Below, piece by piece: positions 26,174-34,990 of a stretch of DNA of 64,000 nucleotides. A program made the translations under genes and the position numbers. Every line of letters starts with the position of its first letter. The stretch's first letter is position 1. A model generated the notes under the pieces. That model saw only the letters and a list, made by a program, of their open reading frames with translations. It was not told the DNA's origin and did no database searches. The DNA is from Mycolicibacterium sp. lyk4-40-TYG-92 (GTDB lineage Bacteria; Actinomycetota; Actinomycetes; Mycobacteriales; Mycobacteriaceae), in the NCBI RefSeq assembly GCF_030209435.1, contig NZ_JARVRX010000030.1, positions 1-64,000 on the forward strand, written 5' to 3'.

Positions 26174-26569
26174 GTGAGCGAAACGCCAGCCGATCTGCTG
26201 TACACCACCGAGCACGAATGGGTGCGCCGCACCGGCGAGGGCACCGTGCGGGTCGGAATCACCGATTTCGCGCAGGGCGCGCTGGGTGACGTGGTCTACG
26301 TCGATCTGCCCGAGGTCGGCACCACGCTGGCCGCCGGCGACGTGTTCGGCGAGGTCGAATCGCCCAAGACGACCTCGGAGCTGTATGCCCCGATCGCCGC
26401 GAAAATCGTTGCGGTCAACGGTGATCTGGAAGGCTCGCCCGACCTGGTCAACTCCGACCCGTACGACGCCGGCTGGCTCATCGAACTGCAGGCCGACGCG
26501 GCCGAACTGGACAGCCAGCTCGAAGGTCTGCTCGACGCGGACGGCTACCGGGCGACCCTTGACGAGTAA
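26174..26569 (+). CDS. gcvH: glycine cleavage system H protein
   Basis: A 131-residue lipoyl carrier that shuttles the aminomethyl group between the P, T and L proteins of the glycine cleavage complex. The lipoyl lysine is Lys65 in VESPKTTSELYAPI, flanked by the usual GDVVYVDLPEVGT and GSPDLVNSDPYDAGWL. The ESPKTTSE context, rather than ESVKA, is common in actinobacteria. GTG start after AAGGAGCGTC. The partner gcvP lies 3 kb downstream beyond garA and three other genes, so the two are not in one operon. Confidence 0.96.
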   Translation: MSETPADLLYTTEHEWVRRTGEGTVRVGITDFAQGALGDVVYVDLPEVGTTLAAGDVFGEVESPKTTSELYAPIAAKIVAVNGDLEGSPDLVNSDPYDAGWLIELQADAAELDSQLEGLLDADGYRATLDE

Positions 26570-26769
26570 CCCTTTTGTTAGGGTGCTGCGGTCCGGTTCG
26601 GCCGTGGCGACACCAAAGTCGGCTCGGCGGATCCGGCGGTGGCGGGCACACCGGCCCGCGCCGCGCGGTACGGTCAATAGTGGGACGTACGCGACATCGA
26701 TGACTGCTGGCAGCACCTGCCGGCTGGTCGTGCAAAAGAGCGCCACAGCAGCCAGTAGAGGAGCAGCGC

Positions 26770-27246
26770 GTGACGGATAACGACAGCGGTTCGGGGACCG
26801 ATTTCGGCTCCGAGGAGGCAACGGTGGAGACCACATCGGTCTTCCGTGCGGACTTCCTCAACGAGCTCGACGCCCCGGCTTCGACGAGCGGCACCACTGC
26901 CGTCTCCGGAGTTGAAGGACTGCCGGTGGGCTCGGCCCTGCTGGTGGTCAAGCGCGGGCCGAATGCCGGCTCGCGATTCCTGCTGGATCAGCCGAGCACC
27001 TCGGCGGGCCGTCATCCCGACAGCGACATCTTCCTCGACGATGTGACGGTGAGCCGTCGCCACGCCGAGTTCCGGCTCGAGTCCGGTGAGTTCCAGGTGG
27101 TCGACGTCGGCAGCCTCAACGGCACCTACGTCAACCGCGAGCCCGTCGACTCGGCGGTACTGGCCAACGGCGACGAGGTCCAGATCGGCAAGTTCCGCCT
27201 CGTGTTCCTGACCGGCCCCAAGACCGACGACAGCTCGGCTGGTTAG
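26770..27246 (+). CDS. garA: FHA-domain glycogen accumulation regulator GarA
   Basis: A 158-residue regulator that binds and inhibits 2-oxoglutarate decarboxylase and glutamate dehydrogenase until phosphorylated. The N-terminal phospho-switch VETTSVF puts threonines at 21 and 22, the residues targeted by PknG and PknB in M. tuberculosis GarA. The FHA domain spans about 55-150, with Arg81 (AGRHPDSD), Ser95 and His98 (SRRHAEF) and SLNGTYVN as phosphothreonine-binding loops. GTG start. A 200-base gap separates it from gcvH, so it probably has its own promoter. Confidence 0.96.
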   Translation: MTDNDSGSGTDFGSEEATVETTSVFRADFLNELDAPASTSGTTAVSGVEGLPVGSALLVVKRGPNAGSRFLLDQPSTSAGRHPDSDIFLDDVTVSRRHAEFRLESGEFQVVDVGSLNGTYVNREPVDSAVLANGDEVQIGKFRLVFLTGPKTDDSSAG

Positions 27247-27261
27247 ACCGGCGGTCAGTCC

Positions 27262-28002
27262 ATGACGCAGCCCGACCGCAGTGCAGTGGCCGGGATGTCG
27301 ATCGGAGCAGTGTTCGACCTGCTCCGGCCAGACTTCCCGGATGTGACCATCTCCAAGATCCGGTTCCTGGAGGAACAGGGTCTGGTCACGCCCGAACGCA
27401 CTGGGTCGGGCTACCGTCGTTTCACGGCCTATGACTGCGCGCGGCTGCGGTTCATCCTGTCCGCACAGCGCGACCAGTACCTGCCGCTCAAGGTCATCAA
27501 GGCGCAGCTGGACGCCCAGCCCGACGGCGCGCTGCCGTCGAACGGATCCGCTTACGGCGTACCGAAATTGGTTCCCGATCTCGACGTCGATGGCGGAGGC
27601 CCGGGCCATCCTGATGAGGTAGCGCCTGCCCAGGTCCGGCTCAGCCGCGAGGATCTGCTGCAGCGCTCGGGCGTCACCTCGGAGCTGCTGGCCGCGTTGG
27701 TCAAGAGCGGCGTGATCATCCCCGGCCCGGCGGGGTTCTTCGACGAACACGCCGTGGTCATCGCACAATGCGCCCATGCGCTGGGCGAGTACGGTGTCGA
27801 ACCGCGGCATCTGCGGGCCTTCCGGTCCGCCGCCGACCGGCAGTCGGATTTGATCGCCCAGATCGCCGGCCCCATCGGTAAAGCCGGCAACGCCGGGGCC
27901 CGTGACCGGGCCGACGAACTGGCCCGGGAGGTCGCGGCGCTCGCCATCACGCTGCACACTTCACTGATCAAGTCTGCTGTGCGCGACGTTCTCGATCGCT
28001 GA
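27262..28002 (+). CDS. MerR-family transcriptional regulator (Rv1828-like)
   Basis: A 246-residue regulator. The winged helix-turn-helix is at about residues 12-80: SIGAVFDLLRPDFPDVTISK, then IRFLEEQGLVTPERTGSGYR and RFTAYDCARLRFIL. The C-terminal domain is a longer helical effector/dimer region with no metal-binding cysteine cluster, unlike classical MerR. It starts 15 bases after garA and is likely cotranscribed with it. A second MerR protein lies two genes downstream. Confidence 0.9.
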   Translation: MTQPDRSAVAGMSIGAVFDLLRPDFPDVTISKIRFLEEQGLVTPERTGSGYRRFTAYDCARLRFILSAQRDQYLPLKVIKAQLDAQPDGALPSNGSAYGVPKLVPDLDVDGGGPGHPDEVAPAQVRLSREDLLQRSGVTSELLAALVKSGVIIPGPAGFFDEHAVVIAQCAHALGEYGVEPRHLRAFRSAADRQSDLIAQIAGPIGKAGNAGARDRADELAREVAALAITLHTSLIKSAVRDVLDR

Positions 28003-28054
28003 GGACTAGACTCGAATTCGTTGATGGCACACGGATTGCGGAGGGCAGACGCTG

Positions 28055-28549
28055 ATGGGCGAGGTTCGTGTGGTCGGCATTCGGGTGGAACAGCCGCAGA
28101 ACCAACCCGTGCTGTTGCTGCGCGAATCCGACGGCGACCGTTACCTGCCGATCTGGATCGGCCAGTCCGAGGCTGCGGCCATCGCACTGGAGCAGCAGGG
28201 TGTTTCGCCGGCGCGGCCCCTCACGCATGATCTGATCAAGGATTTGATTGCCGCGCTTGGGCATTCACTGCGCGAGGTGCGCATCGTGGATCTGCAGGAA
28301 GGCACGTTCTACGCCGACCTGGTGTTCGACCGCGACATCACGGTGTCGGCGCGCCCGTCGGATTCGGTGGCCATCGCACTGCGGATGGGTGTACCGATCT
28401 ACGTCGAGGAGGCAGTGCTGGCCGAAGCCGGTCTGCTCATCCCGGACGAGGCCGACGAAGAGTCGTCGGGGCCGGTCCGCGAGGACGAGGTCGAGAAGTT
28501 CAAGGAGTTCCTCGACAGCATTTCGCCGGACGATTTCAAGGCCACGTAG
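28055..28549 (+). CDS. bifunctional nuclease domain (DUF151) protein (Rv1829-like)
   Basis: A 164-residue protein of the BFN/DUF151 family. Marks: VVGIRVEQPQNQPVLLLRE, YLPIWIGQSEAAAIALEQQG, RPLTHDLIKDLI, and ARPSDSVAIALRMGVPIYV. Plant members have DNase/RNase activity; the bacterial role is not settled. An acidic C-terminal tail (EVEKFKEFLDSISPDDF) is typical. It lies 52 bases after the MerR gene on the same strand. Confidence 0.88.
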   Translation: MGEVRVVGIRVEQPQNQPVLLLRESDGDRYLPIWIGQSEAAAIALEQQGVSPARPLTHDLIKDLIAALGHSLREVRIVDLQEGTFYADLVFDRDITVSARPSDSVAIALRMGVPIYVEEAVLAEAGLLIPDEADEESSGPVREDEVEKFKEFLDSISPDDFKAT

Positions 28550-28809
28550 AGAGGTCCGTCCGGGCGTTGTCACGGATGCATCTCAGTTAGGTCAGCGCGT
28601 GTCGACACTCGGTGCGCCGTTTGCGGATTCGGCGAATCCGCGCCACATACTTTCCTCGTTCTGGCAACAGTCCGACCGGCGGCTCGCCGCCGATGGGCTG
28701 AAGTGGCCCGGCGGGAAGCGTATGCTCGACACATTCGAGCAGCGGACATGCCCGCCGAGCAGCAGCGGCCGCCAGGCAGGGTTAGTTCGATCGGCGAGAG
28801 GATCAGGCA

Positions 28810-29436
<627 letters not shown>

Positions 29437-29452
29437 GGCCCCAAAGCAGAGC

Positions 29453-29484
29453 AACGGCCCCTTTCCCCACGGAGAGGGGCCGTT
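29453..29484 (+). terminator. terminator hairpin after the second MerR gene
   Basis: AACGGCCCCT and AGGGGCCGTT form a perfect 10-bp stem with a 12-base loop, 17 bases after the MerR stop, with TTTG after it. It insulates the riboswitch-gcvP unit from the upstream gene. Confidence 0.75.
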
Positions 29485-29518
29485 TGCTGTCGCTTCGCCT
29501 CCTTTTGTGACCGACCGG

Positions 29519-29524
29519 TAGACT
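29519..29524 (+). promoter_or_regulatory. -10 element for the riboswitch-gcvP transcript
   Basis: TAGACT matches the TANNNT pattern and lies immediately before the first paired bases of the glycine riboswitch, giving a start site near 29530. No clear -35 is seen at the right distance. Confidence 0.4.
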
Positions 29525-29740
29525 GGCGCGCGCATCGTCCCGACGCGGGAGAGTTCTGTGGCCGCCAGCCATGGACGCCGAAGGAGCAATACCTCTCCAT
29601 CAACCTCTCAGGCCCCCGGACCGCGCCGGAGCCCGATGCCTCTGGAAAGCGGCGAGCTGTGACTCGCCCGCCCATGGGGAAAGGCCGACCACATCGTCGG
29701 GCCGAATCTCTCAGGCACCGACGACAGAGGGGGAGGGAAG
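29525..29740 (+). ncRNA. tandem glycine riboswitch upstream of gcvP
   Basis: Two glycine aptamers in a row. Aptamer 1 has GGGAGAG (29547-29553), GCCGAAGGAGCAA (29577-29589) and CTCTCAGG (29605-29612). Aptamer 2 has a GGAAAG start after CTCT at 29639-29646, GGGCCGAA before CTCTCAGG (29708-29715), and a closing CAGAGG that pairs back to CCTCTG. These are the conserved core elements of the gcvT-type glycine riboswitch. Location directly before glycine decarboxylase means glycine should turn on gcvP; expression-platform details between 29735 and the ATG are not resolvable by eye. Confidence 0.93.
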
Positions 29741-29764
29741 CCCCTAACGTCTGGAGAGGCCGTC

Positions 29765-32635
29765 ATGACCGACAGCACGTCCCGTTCCTCTGCCGAGCAC
29801 CACCAACTCCGCTTCGTCGACCGGCACATCGGTCCGGATGCCGACGCGGTGGCCACCATGCTCGGGGTCATCGGCGTCGAGTCATTGGAAGAGCTTGCCG
29901 CCAAGGCGTTGCCCGCGGGCATTCTCGACGCGCTGTCCAGCGCCGGCCTGGCGCCCGGTCTCGACGAGCTGCCGGCCCCGGCGTCCGAGGAGCAGTCGCT
30001 GGCCGAGTTGCGTGCGCTGGCCGAGACCAACACCGTCGCGGTGTCGATGATCGGTCAGGGCTACTTCGACACCCTGACCCCGGCCGTGTTGCGCCGCAAC
30101 ATTCTCGAGAACCCCGCCTGGTACACGGCCTACACGCCGTACCAGCCGGAGATCAGCCAGGGCCGTCTGGAGGCCCTGCTCAACTTCCAGACCATGGTCA
30201 CCGACCTGACCGGCATGGAGATCGCCAACGCCTCCATGCTCGACGAGGCCACCGCCGCGGCCGAGGCCATGACGCTGATGCACCGTGCGGTCAAGGGCGA
30301 CTGCCGCCGCCTCGCGGTCGACGTCGACATCTACCCGCAGACGGCCGCCGTGCTGGCCACCCGCGCCGAACCGCTGAACATCGAGATCGTCACCGTTGAC
30401 CTGCGCGACGGTCTCCCCGAGGGCGAGTTCTTCGGCGTCATCGTCCAGGTGCCCGGGGCCAGCGGATACGTCAATGACTGGAGCCGACTGGTCGATCAGG
30501 CCCACGAGCGCGGCGCGCTGGTCGCCGTCGGCGCGGACCTGCTGGCGCTGACGCTCGTCACCCCGCCCGGTGAGATCGGCGCCGATGTCGCGTTCGGCAC
30601 CACGCAGCGTTTCGGGGTGCCGATGGGCTTCGGCGGCCCGCACGCCGGCTACCTGGCCGTGCACAGCAAGCACGCCCGGCAGCTGCCCGGCCGTCTGGTC
30701 GGTGTCTCGGTCGATGCCGACGGCGCCAAGGCCTACCGGCTGAGCCTGCAGACCCGCGAACAGCACATCCGCCGTGACCGCGCCACCAGCAACATCTGCA
30801 CCGCCCAGGTGCTGCTCGCGGTGATCGCCGCGATGTACGCCAGCTACCACGGGCCGCGCGGGCTGACCGCGATCGCGCATCGGGTCCACGGCCACGCGCT
30901 GGCTGTGGCGATGGGCCTGAAGGAGGCCGGTGTCGAGGTCGTGCACGCGAAGTTCTTCGACACCGTCCTGGCTCGCGTGCCCGGCAAGGCCGAGCAGGTG
31001 CAGGCGGCCGCCAAGGAGCGCGGCATCAACGTGTGGCTGGTCGACGCCGACCACATCTCGGTGTCGTGCGACGAGGCGACCACCGCCGACCACGTCGACG
31101 CCGTGCTCGCGGCGTTCGGCGCGACGCGCGGCGGCCACCACTGGGACGGCCCCGAGATCCACACCCGCACTTCGGAATTCCTGACGCACCCGGCGTTCTC
31201 GCGGTACCGCACCGAGACCGAGATGATGCGCTACCTGCGTTCGCTCGCCGACAAGGACATCGCGCTGGACCGCAGCATGATCCCGCTGGGCTCGTGCACC
31301 ATGAAGCTCAACGCGGCCGCCGAGATGGAACCCATCACCTGGGCCGAGTTCTCGCGGCAGCATCCGTTCGCCCCGGCCTCGGACACCCCGGGGCTGCGCA
31401 AGCTGATCGCCGACGTGGAGTCCTGGCTCGTCAGCATCACCGGCTACGACTCGGTGTCGCTGCAGCCCAACGCCGGGTCGCAGGGCGAGTACGCGGGCCT
31501 GCTGGCCATCCGCGCCTACCACGAGGCGCGTGGTGAGGCAGGCCGCAACATCTGCCTGATCCCGTCCAGCGCGCACGGCACCAATGCCGCGTCGGCCGCC
31601 ATGGTGGGCATGAAGGTCGTCGTCGTGGCGTGCCGCGAGAACGGCGACGTCGACCTGGACGACCTGCGCGCCAAGGTCGCCGAGCACGCCGGTGACCTGG
31701 CCGCGCTGATGATCACCTACCCGTCCACGCACGGCGTCTACGAGCACGACGTCGCCGACATCTGCGCCGCGGTGCACGACGCCGGCGGTCAGGTCTACGT
31801 CGACGGTGCCAACCTCAACGCCATCGTCGGGCTGGCCCGGCCGGGCAAGTTCGGCGGCGACGTCAGCCACCTGAACCTGCACAAGACGTTCTGCATCCCG
31901 CACGGCGGCGGTGGTCCGGGTGTCGGCCCGGTGGCCGTGCGCTCGCACCTCGCGCCGTACCTGCCCGGCCACCCGCTGGCCACCGAGCTCGCCGACGACC
32001 ACACCGTCTCGGCGGCGCCGTACGGCTCGGCATCCATCCTGCCCATCACGTGGGCGTACATCCGGATGATGGGCGCGGCGGGTCTGCGCGCGGCGACGCT
32101 GACCGCCATCGCGTCGGCCAACTACATCGCCCGTCGCCTCGATGAGCACTACCCGGTGCTCTACACCGGCGAGAACGGCATGGTCGCGCACGAGTGCATC
32201 CTGGACCTCCGGGCCATCACCAAGGCCACCGGCGTCACCGTCGACGACGTGGCAAAGCGCTTGGCGGACTACGGTTTCCATGCACCGACCATGAGCTTCC
32301 CGGTGGCCGGCACGCTGATGGTCGAGCCCACCGAGAGCGAGAGTCTGACCGAGGTCGACGCTTTCATCGCCGCGATGATTGCGATCAAGGCCGAGATCGA
32401 CCAGGTCGGTTCCGGTGAGTGGCCGGCGGACGACAACCCGCTACACAACGCGCCGCACACCGCCGAGTGCCTGCTGGTCGATGAGTGGAAGCACCCCTAC
32501 ACCCGCGAGCACGCCGCCTACCCGCTGGGCAAGGGCTTCCGGCCGAAGGTGTGGCCGCCCGTCCGCCGCATCGACGGCGCGTTCGGTGACCGCAACCTGG
32601 TCTGCTCCTGCCCGCCGATCGAGGCCTTCGCCTGA
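29765..32635 (+). CDS. gcvP: glycine dehydrogenase (decarboxylating), P protein
   Basis: A 956-residue PLP enzyme that decarboxylates glycine and passes the aminomethyl group to lipoyl-GcvH. N- and C-terminal halves are the fused alpha/beta subunits typical of the single-chain form. The PLP lysine is Lys707 in NLHKTFCIPHGGGGPG, just before the glycine-rich loop. RHIGPD at the start and PLGSCTMKLN mid-protein are family marks. GGAGAGG precedes the ATG by six bases. Expression is under the tandem glycine riboswitch. The stop leads straight into a large palindrome with a strong terminator. Confidence 0.97.
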   Translation: MTDSTSRSSAEHHQLRFVDRHIGPDADAVATMLGVIGVESLEELAAKALPAGILDALSSAGLAPGLDELPAPASEEQSLAELRALAETNTVAVSMIGQGYFDTLTPAVLRRNILENPAWYTAYTPYQPEISQGRLEALLNFQTMVTDLTGMEIANASMLDEATAAAEAMTLMHRAVKGDCRRLAVDVDIYPQTAAVLATRAEPLNIEIVTVDLRDGLPEGEFFGVIVQVPGASGYVNDWSRLVDQAHERGALVAVGADLLALTLVTPPGEIGADVAFGTTQRFGVPMGFGGPHAGYLAVHSKHARQLPGRLVGVSVDADGAKAYRLSLQTREQHIRRDRATSNICTAQVLLAVIAAMYASYHGPRGLTAIAHRVHGHALAVAMGLKEAGVEVVHAKFFDTVLARVPGKAEQVQAAAKERGINVWLVDADHISVSCDEATTADHVDAVLAAFGATRGGHHWDGPEIHTRTSEFLTHPAFSRYRTETEMMRYLRSLADKDIALDRSMIPLGSCTMKLNAAAEMEPITWAEFSRQHPFAPASDTPGLRKLIADVESWLVSITGYDSVSLQPNAGSQGEYAGLLAIRAYHEARGEAGRNICLIPSSAHGTNAASAAMVGMKVVVVACRENGDVDLDDLRAKVAEHAGDLAALMITYPSTHGVYEHDVADICAAVHDAGGQVYVDGANLNAIVGLARPGKFGGDVSHLNLHKTFCIPHGGGGPGVGPVAVRSHLAPYLPGHPLATELADDHTVSAAPYGSASILPITWAYIRMMGAAGLRAATLTAIASANYIARRLDEHYPVLYTGENGMVAHECILDLRAITKATGVTVDDVAKRLADYGFHAPTMSFPVAGTLMVEPTESESLTEVDAFIAAMIAIKAEIDQVGSGEWPADDNPLHNAPHTAECLLVDEWKHPYTREHAAYPLGKGFRPKVWPPVRRIDGAFGDRNLVCSCPPIEAFA

Positions 32636-32637
32636 TT

Positions 32638-32767
32638 CCGCGAGCGGCCGTGTCTGCACACGACACGCCGTGCGTTCCGCGCAAAAACGTCCCGCTCAGA
32701 GCTGCTGAGCGGGACGTTTTTGTACATGTCCAGCGGCGTGTTGCCGTACAAACACGGCCGCTCGCGG
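32638..32767. repeat. nested palindromic intergenic element
   Basis: CCGCGAGCGGCCGTGT at 32638-32653 is a perfect 16-bp inverted repeat of 32752-32767. Inside it lies the 17-bp terminator hairpin at 32683-32721. The outer arms sit between the gcvP stop and the stop of the convergent vWA gene. The GTGTCTGCACACGACACG portion resembles palindromic sequences I have seen in other mycobacterial intergenic regions, so this may be a dispersed repeat. Confidence 0.6.
32683..32721. terminator. bidirectional terminator between gcvP and the vWA gene
   Basis: A perfect 17-bp stem (AAAAACGTCCCGCTCAG and its complement) with a 5-base loop ends in TTTTT on either strand, so it should terminate both convergent transcripts. 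Confidence 0.9.
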
Positions 32768-32780
32768 GAAGTGGGGTTAC

Positions 32781-34892
32781 CTAGGGCAGGGCGGCGGCGA
32801 CCGCGTTGACCAGTTCAGGGGCCGCCGAAGTGGGCATGCTGGTGAACGTGCCGCCGGTGAGCTGCGCGACGGCCTGCCACGCCGAGCCGTCCGAGTCGCT
32901 GCCGATGTCGATGACGTTGACCGCCAGCGGTCGGGCCGGATCGAACGCCGACTTGATGTAGTCCTGCAGGCCCTGGCCGTCCAGCGACTGGTCGGTGTGC
33001 GGGCCGGAGGTGATCAGCAGGATCGAGTTCGCCTGGCCGTCGACATATTTGGACATCGCGTCGCCGTAGAGCATGCGCAGCGTCGTGAACGAGACGTGAC
33101 CGCCGCCCGACGAGCTCTGGTTGTTCAGGTTCGAGATCAGCTGCGTCGAATGCGCCTGGTCGCTCAGCGGAGCCGACGGAATCTCGTTGCGGCCCGACAC
33201 CCCGTCGAACGTCCACAGGCCCACCGAACTGTTCGGCGACATCGCCTTGAGCCGGTCCATGAGGGCTGTGGTCACGTTGCCGAGCCGGGTCTTGGCGCCG
33301 TCACTGGTCGGCATCGACTGGTCCAGCATGATCGTCACGGCGACGTTCTTGGAGGTGCCACCGACGGCATTGGCCAGCGTCGCCCGCGTACCCGTGTCGC
33401 CGACTGCGAGGGCGTCGGGCAGGGAGCCGAGGTTCACGACGTCGTTCTTCGGGGGCGTGCCGCCGTCGACGCGGAAGCCGGCCTTGGACAGCTCGGCGAG
33501 CTGTTCGGGCTTGCGCAGGAAGCGTTCGAACTCGCTGGCCGCGGTGACCTCCTCGTGCGACAGGCCCTCGGCGGCGAGCAGCACGGCGGGATAGTCGGCG
33601 ATTGCCGGTGCGCCCGGCGGCAGCCAGGCCGCCAGCTTGCCCTTGGCGTTGTCGGTGTGTTGCGCCCGCTGGTAGAGCTGCTGTTCGGTGGTGACGACGG
33701 CGTGCACCGGCGCCGTGGCCGGGTCGCTCGCGGAGATCAGCGCGTCCAGCGCCGTCGAGACCTTGGGATCCGAGAGCTTCGGCTGCGCGGCCGTCAACCG
33801 GTGTACGGCACCGGCTCCGGCGTTGACCGGACCACCATTGGCCGCAGCGGAAGCGACGGCCTCGGCGGCCAGGTATGCCGCGTCACTGTTGTCGACGGTC
33901 GGCACGGCCAGCCGCAGCGAACCCCAGCCCGGCAGGCTCAGGCCGTCCAGCGCCGTCGGTGTCGTCTGCAGCGCGGGCAGGGTGCCCCAATTCTGTTGGG
34001 CCAGTGCATCTTTGAGTTGGGGCCGGACGGCCAACAGCACCGGCGAGGTTGCCAGCGACTTGGCTTCACCGCTGACGGCCTGCTCACCGGCACCGGCCAC
34101 GAGCCGGGCTGCGGACACCGAGCTGGCCGGAACCCACAACGCGGGCCGCGGCCCCAGGTTCGACGGCCACTTGTTCACCACGCCGTCGACGACGGCGGTC
34201 GGATCGGTCGCCTTGACCTCGACCTTGACGCACTTGTCGCCGATGGGCGCGGCGGACTGGTTGTACTTGCCGGCCAGTGAGTTGAGCTGGTCGGAGATCG
34301 ACGGGTCGGCCAGCACGGGCACGCTGACCGAGCCGGACACGCACCGCGCCGAGGCCTCGCGGCTGCGGTCGGACAGCACGCTGCCGAAGAAGCGCCACAG
34401 GATCACCGCGGCGACGACGACCACGACGGTCACCAGCGCGGCGATGACGCCGACGCTGACGCCGCGGCGCTTGGTCTGGATGGCCCGGTGGCTGCCGGTC
34501 CATTCGCCGCCCTCCCAGTCGCCGCCGTGCGAGCGGACCGAGGCCCGGCGGGGGACGGACGGGAACGCCTGGGTGACGGTGTCGGAGCCGGTGAGGTCGG
34601 GCTGGTCCGAATAGTCGGGCTCACCGTAGTCGGCGTCGGGCTCGTCGGTTTCGTACCGGTCGCCGGGGCCGGCGGGCGGAGCAGCGGCTGGGATATGGGA
34701 AGGCGGGGTGGCGGCAGGCGGCATCCCGTGCATCTCGGCCCAGTCGTCCGGGACCCGGAAACCGAGTGCGCCCGTGGCGGTTTCGTCGGCTTCCGGGATG
34801 TCCGGCGACAACGCGTCGTTGTCGGAGATCTCGGCGTCGCGTGATTCGTCGGCGTTCGATTCGTCGTCGTCGGGAGCTCTGTGCCTACCCAT
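32781..34892 (-). CDS. membrane-anchored substrate-binding/VWA-domain protein (Rv1836c-like)
   Basis: A 703-residue protein. About 140 cytoplasmic residues, highly acidic and Pro-rich, precede one membrane helix (VSVGVIAALVTVVVVVAAVI). Outside follow a solute-binding-protein-like region (residues about 180-480) and a C-terminal von Willebrand A domain (about 510-703). The MIDAS motif is degenerate: DQSMP instead of DxSxS. Such pairings occur in actinobacterial envelope proteins that bind ligand or partner proteins. The cytoplasmic tail with several Thr residues could be a kinase substrate; this is inference. It lies downstream of glcB across a terminator-like hairpin. Confidence 0.82.
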   Translation of the reverse strand: MGRHRAPDDDESNADESRDAEISDNDALSPDIPEADETATGALGFRVPDDWAEMHGMPPAATPPSHIPAAAPPAGPGDRYETDEPDADYGEPDYSDQPDLTGSDTVTQAFPSVPRRASVRSHGGDWEGGEWTGSHRAIQTKRRGVSVGVIAALVTVVVVVAAVILWRFFGSVLSDRSREASARCVSGSVSVPVLADPSISDQLNSLAGKYNQSAAPIGDKCVKVEVKATDPTAVVDGVVNKWPSNLGPRPALWVPASSVSAARLVAGAGEQAVSGEAKSLATSPVLLAVRPQLKDALAQQNWGTLPALQTTPTALDGLSLPGWGSLRLAVPTVDNSDAAYLAAEAVASAAANGGPVNAGAGAVHRLTAAQPKLSDPKVSTALDALISASDPATAPVHAVVTTEQQLYQRAQHTDNAKGKLAAWLPPGAPAIADYPAVLLAAEGLSHEEVTAASEFERFLRKPEQLAELSKAGFRVDGGTPPKNDVVNLGSLPDALAVGDTGTRATLANAVGGTSKNVAVTIMLDQSMPTSDGAKTRLGNVTTALMDRLKAMSPNSSVGLWTFDGVSGRNEIPSAPLSDQAHSTQLISNLNNQSSSGGGHVSFTTLRMLYGDAMSKYVDGQANSILLITSGPHTDQSLDGQGLQDYIKSAFDPARPLAVNVIDIGSDSDGSAWQAVAQLTGGTFTSMPTSAAPELVNAVAAALP

Positions 34893-34922
34893 TGGTGTTT
34901 GCTCCTGGTGTCGGCGTGCAAT

Positions 34923-34956
34923 CGGCGGACCCGTGTCGAGTGACGCGGGCCCGCCG
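34923..34956 (-). terminator. hairpin after glcB
   Basis: CGGCGG (34923-34928) pairs with CCGCCG (34951-34956), and CCCG with CGGG inside, with single-base bulges and a 12-base loop. It lies between the glcB stop and the next gene on the same strand, about 35 bases after the glcB stop. Confidence 0.55.
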
Positions 34957-34990
34957 AAGTTTAATCAATAGTGATGGGGGAGTTGACCGT

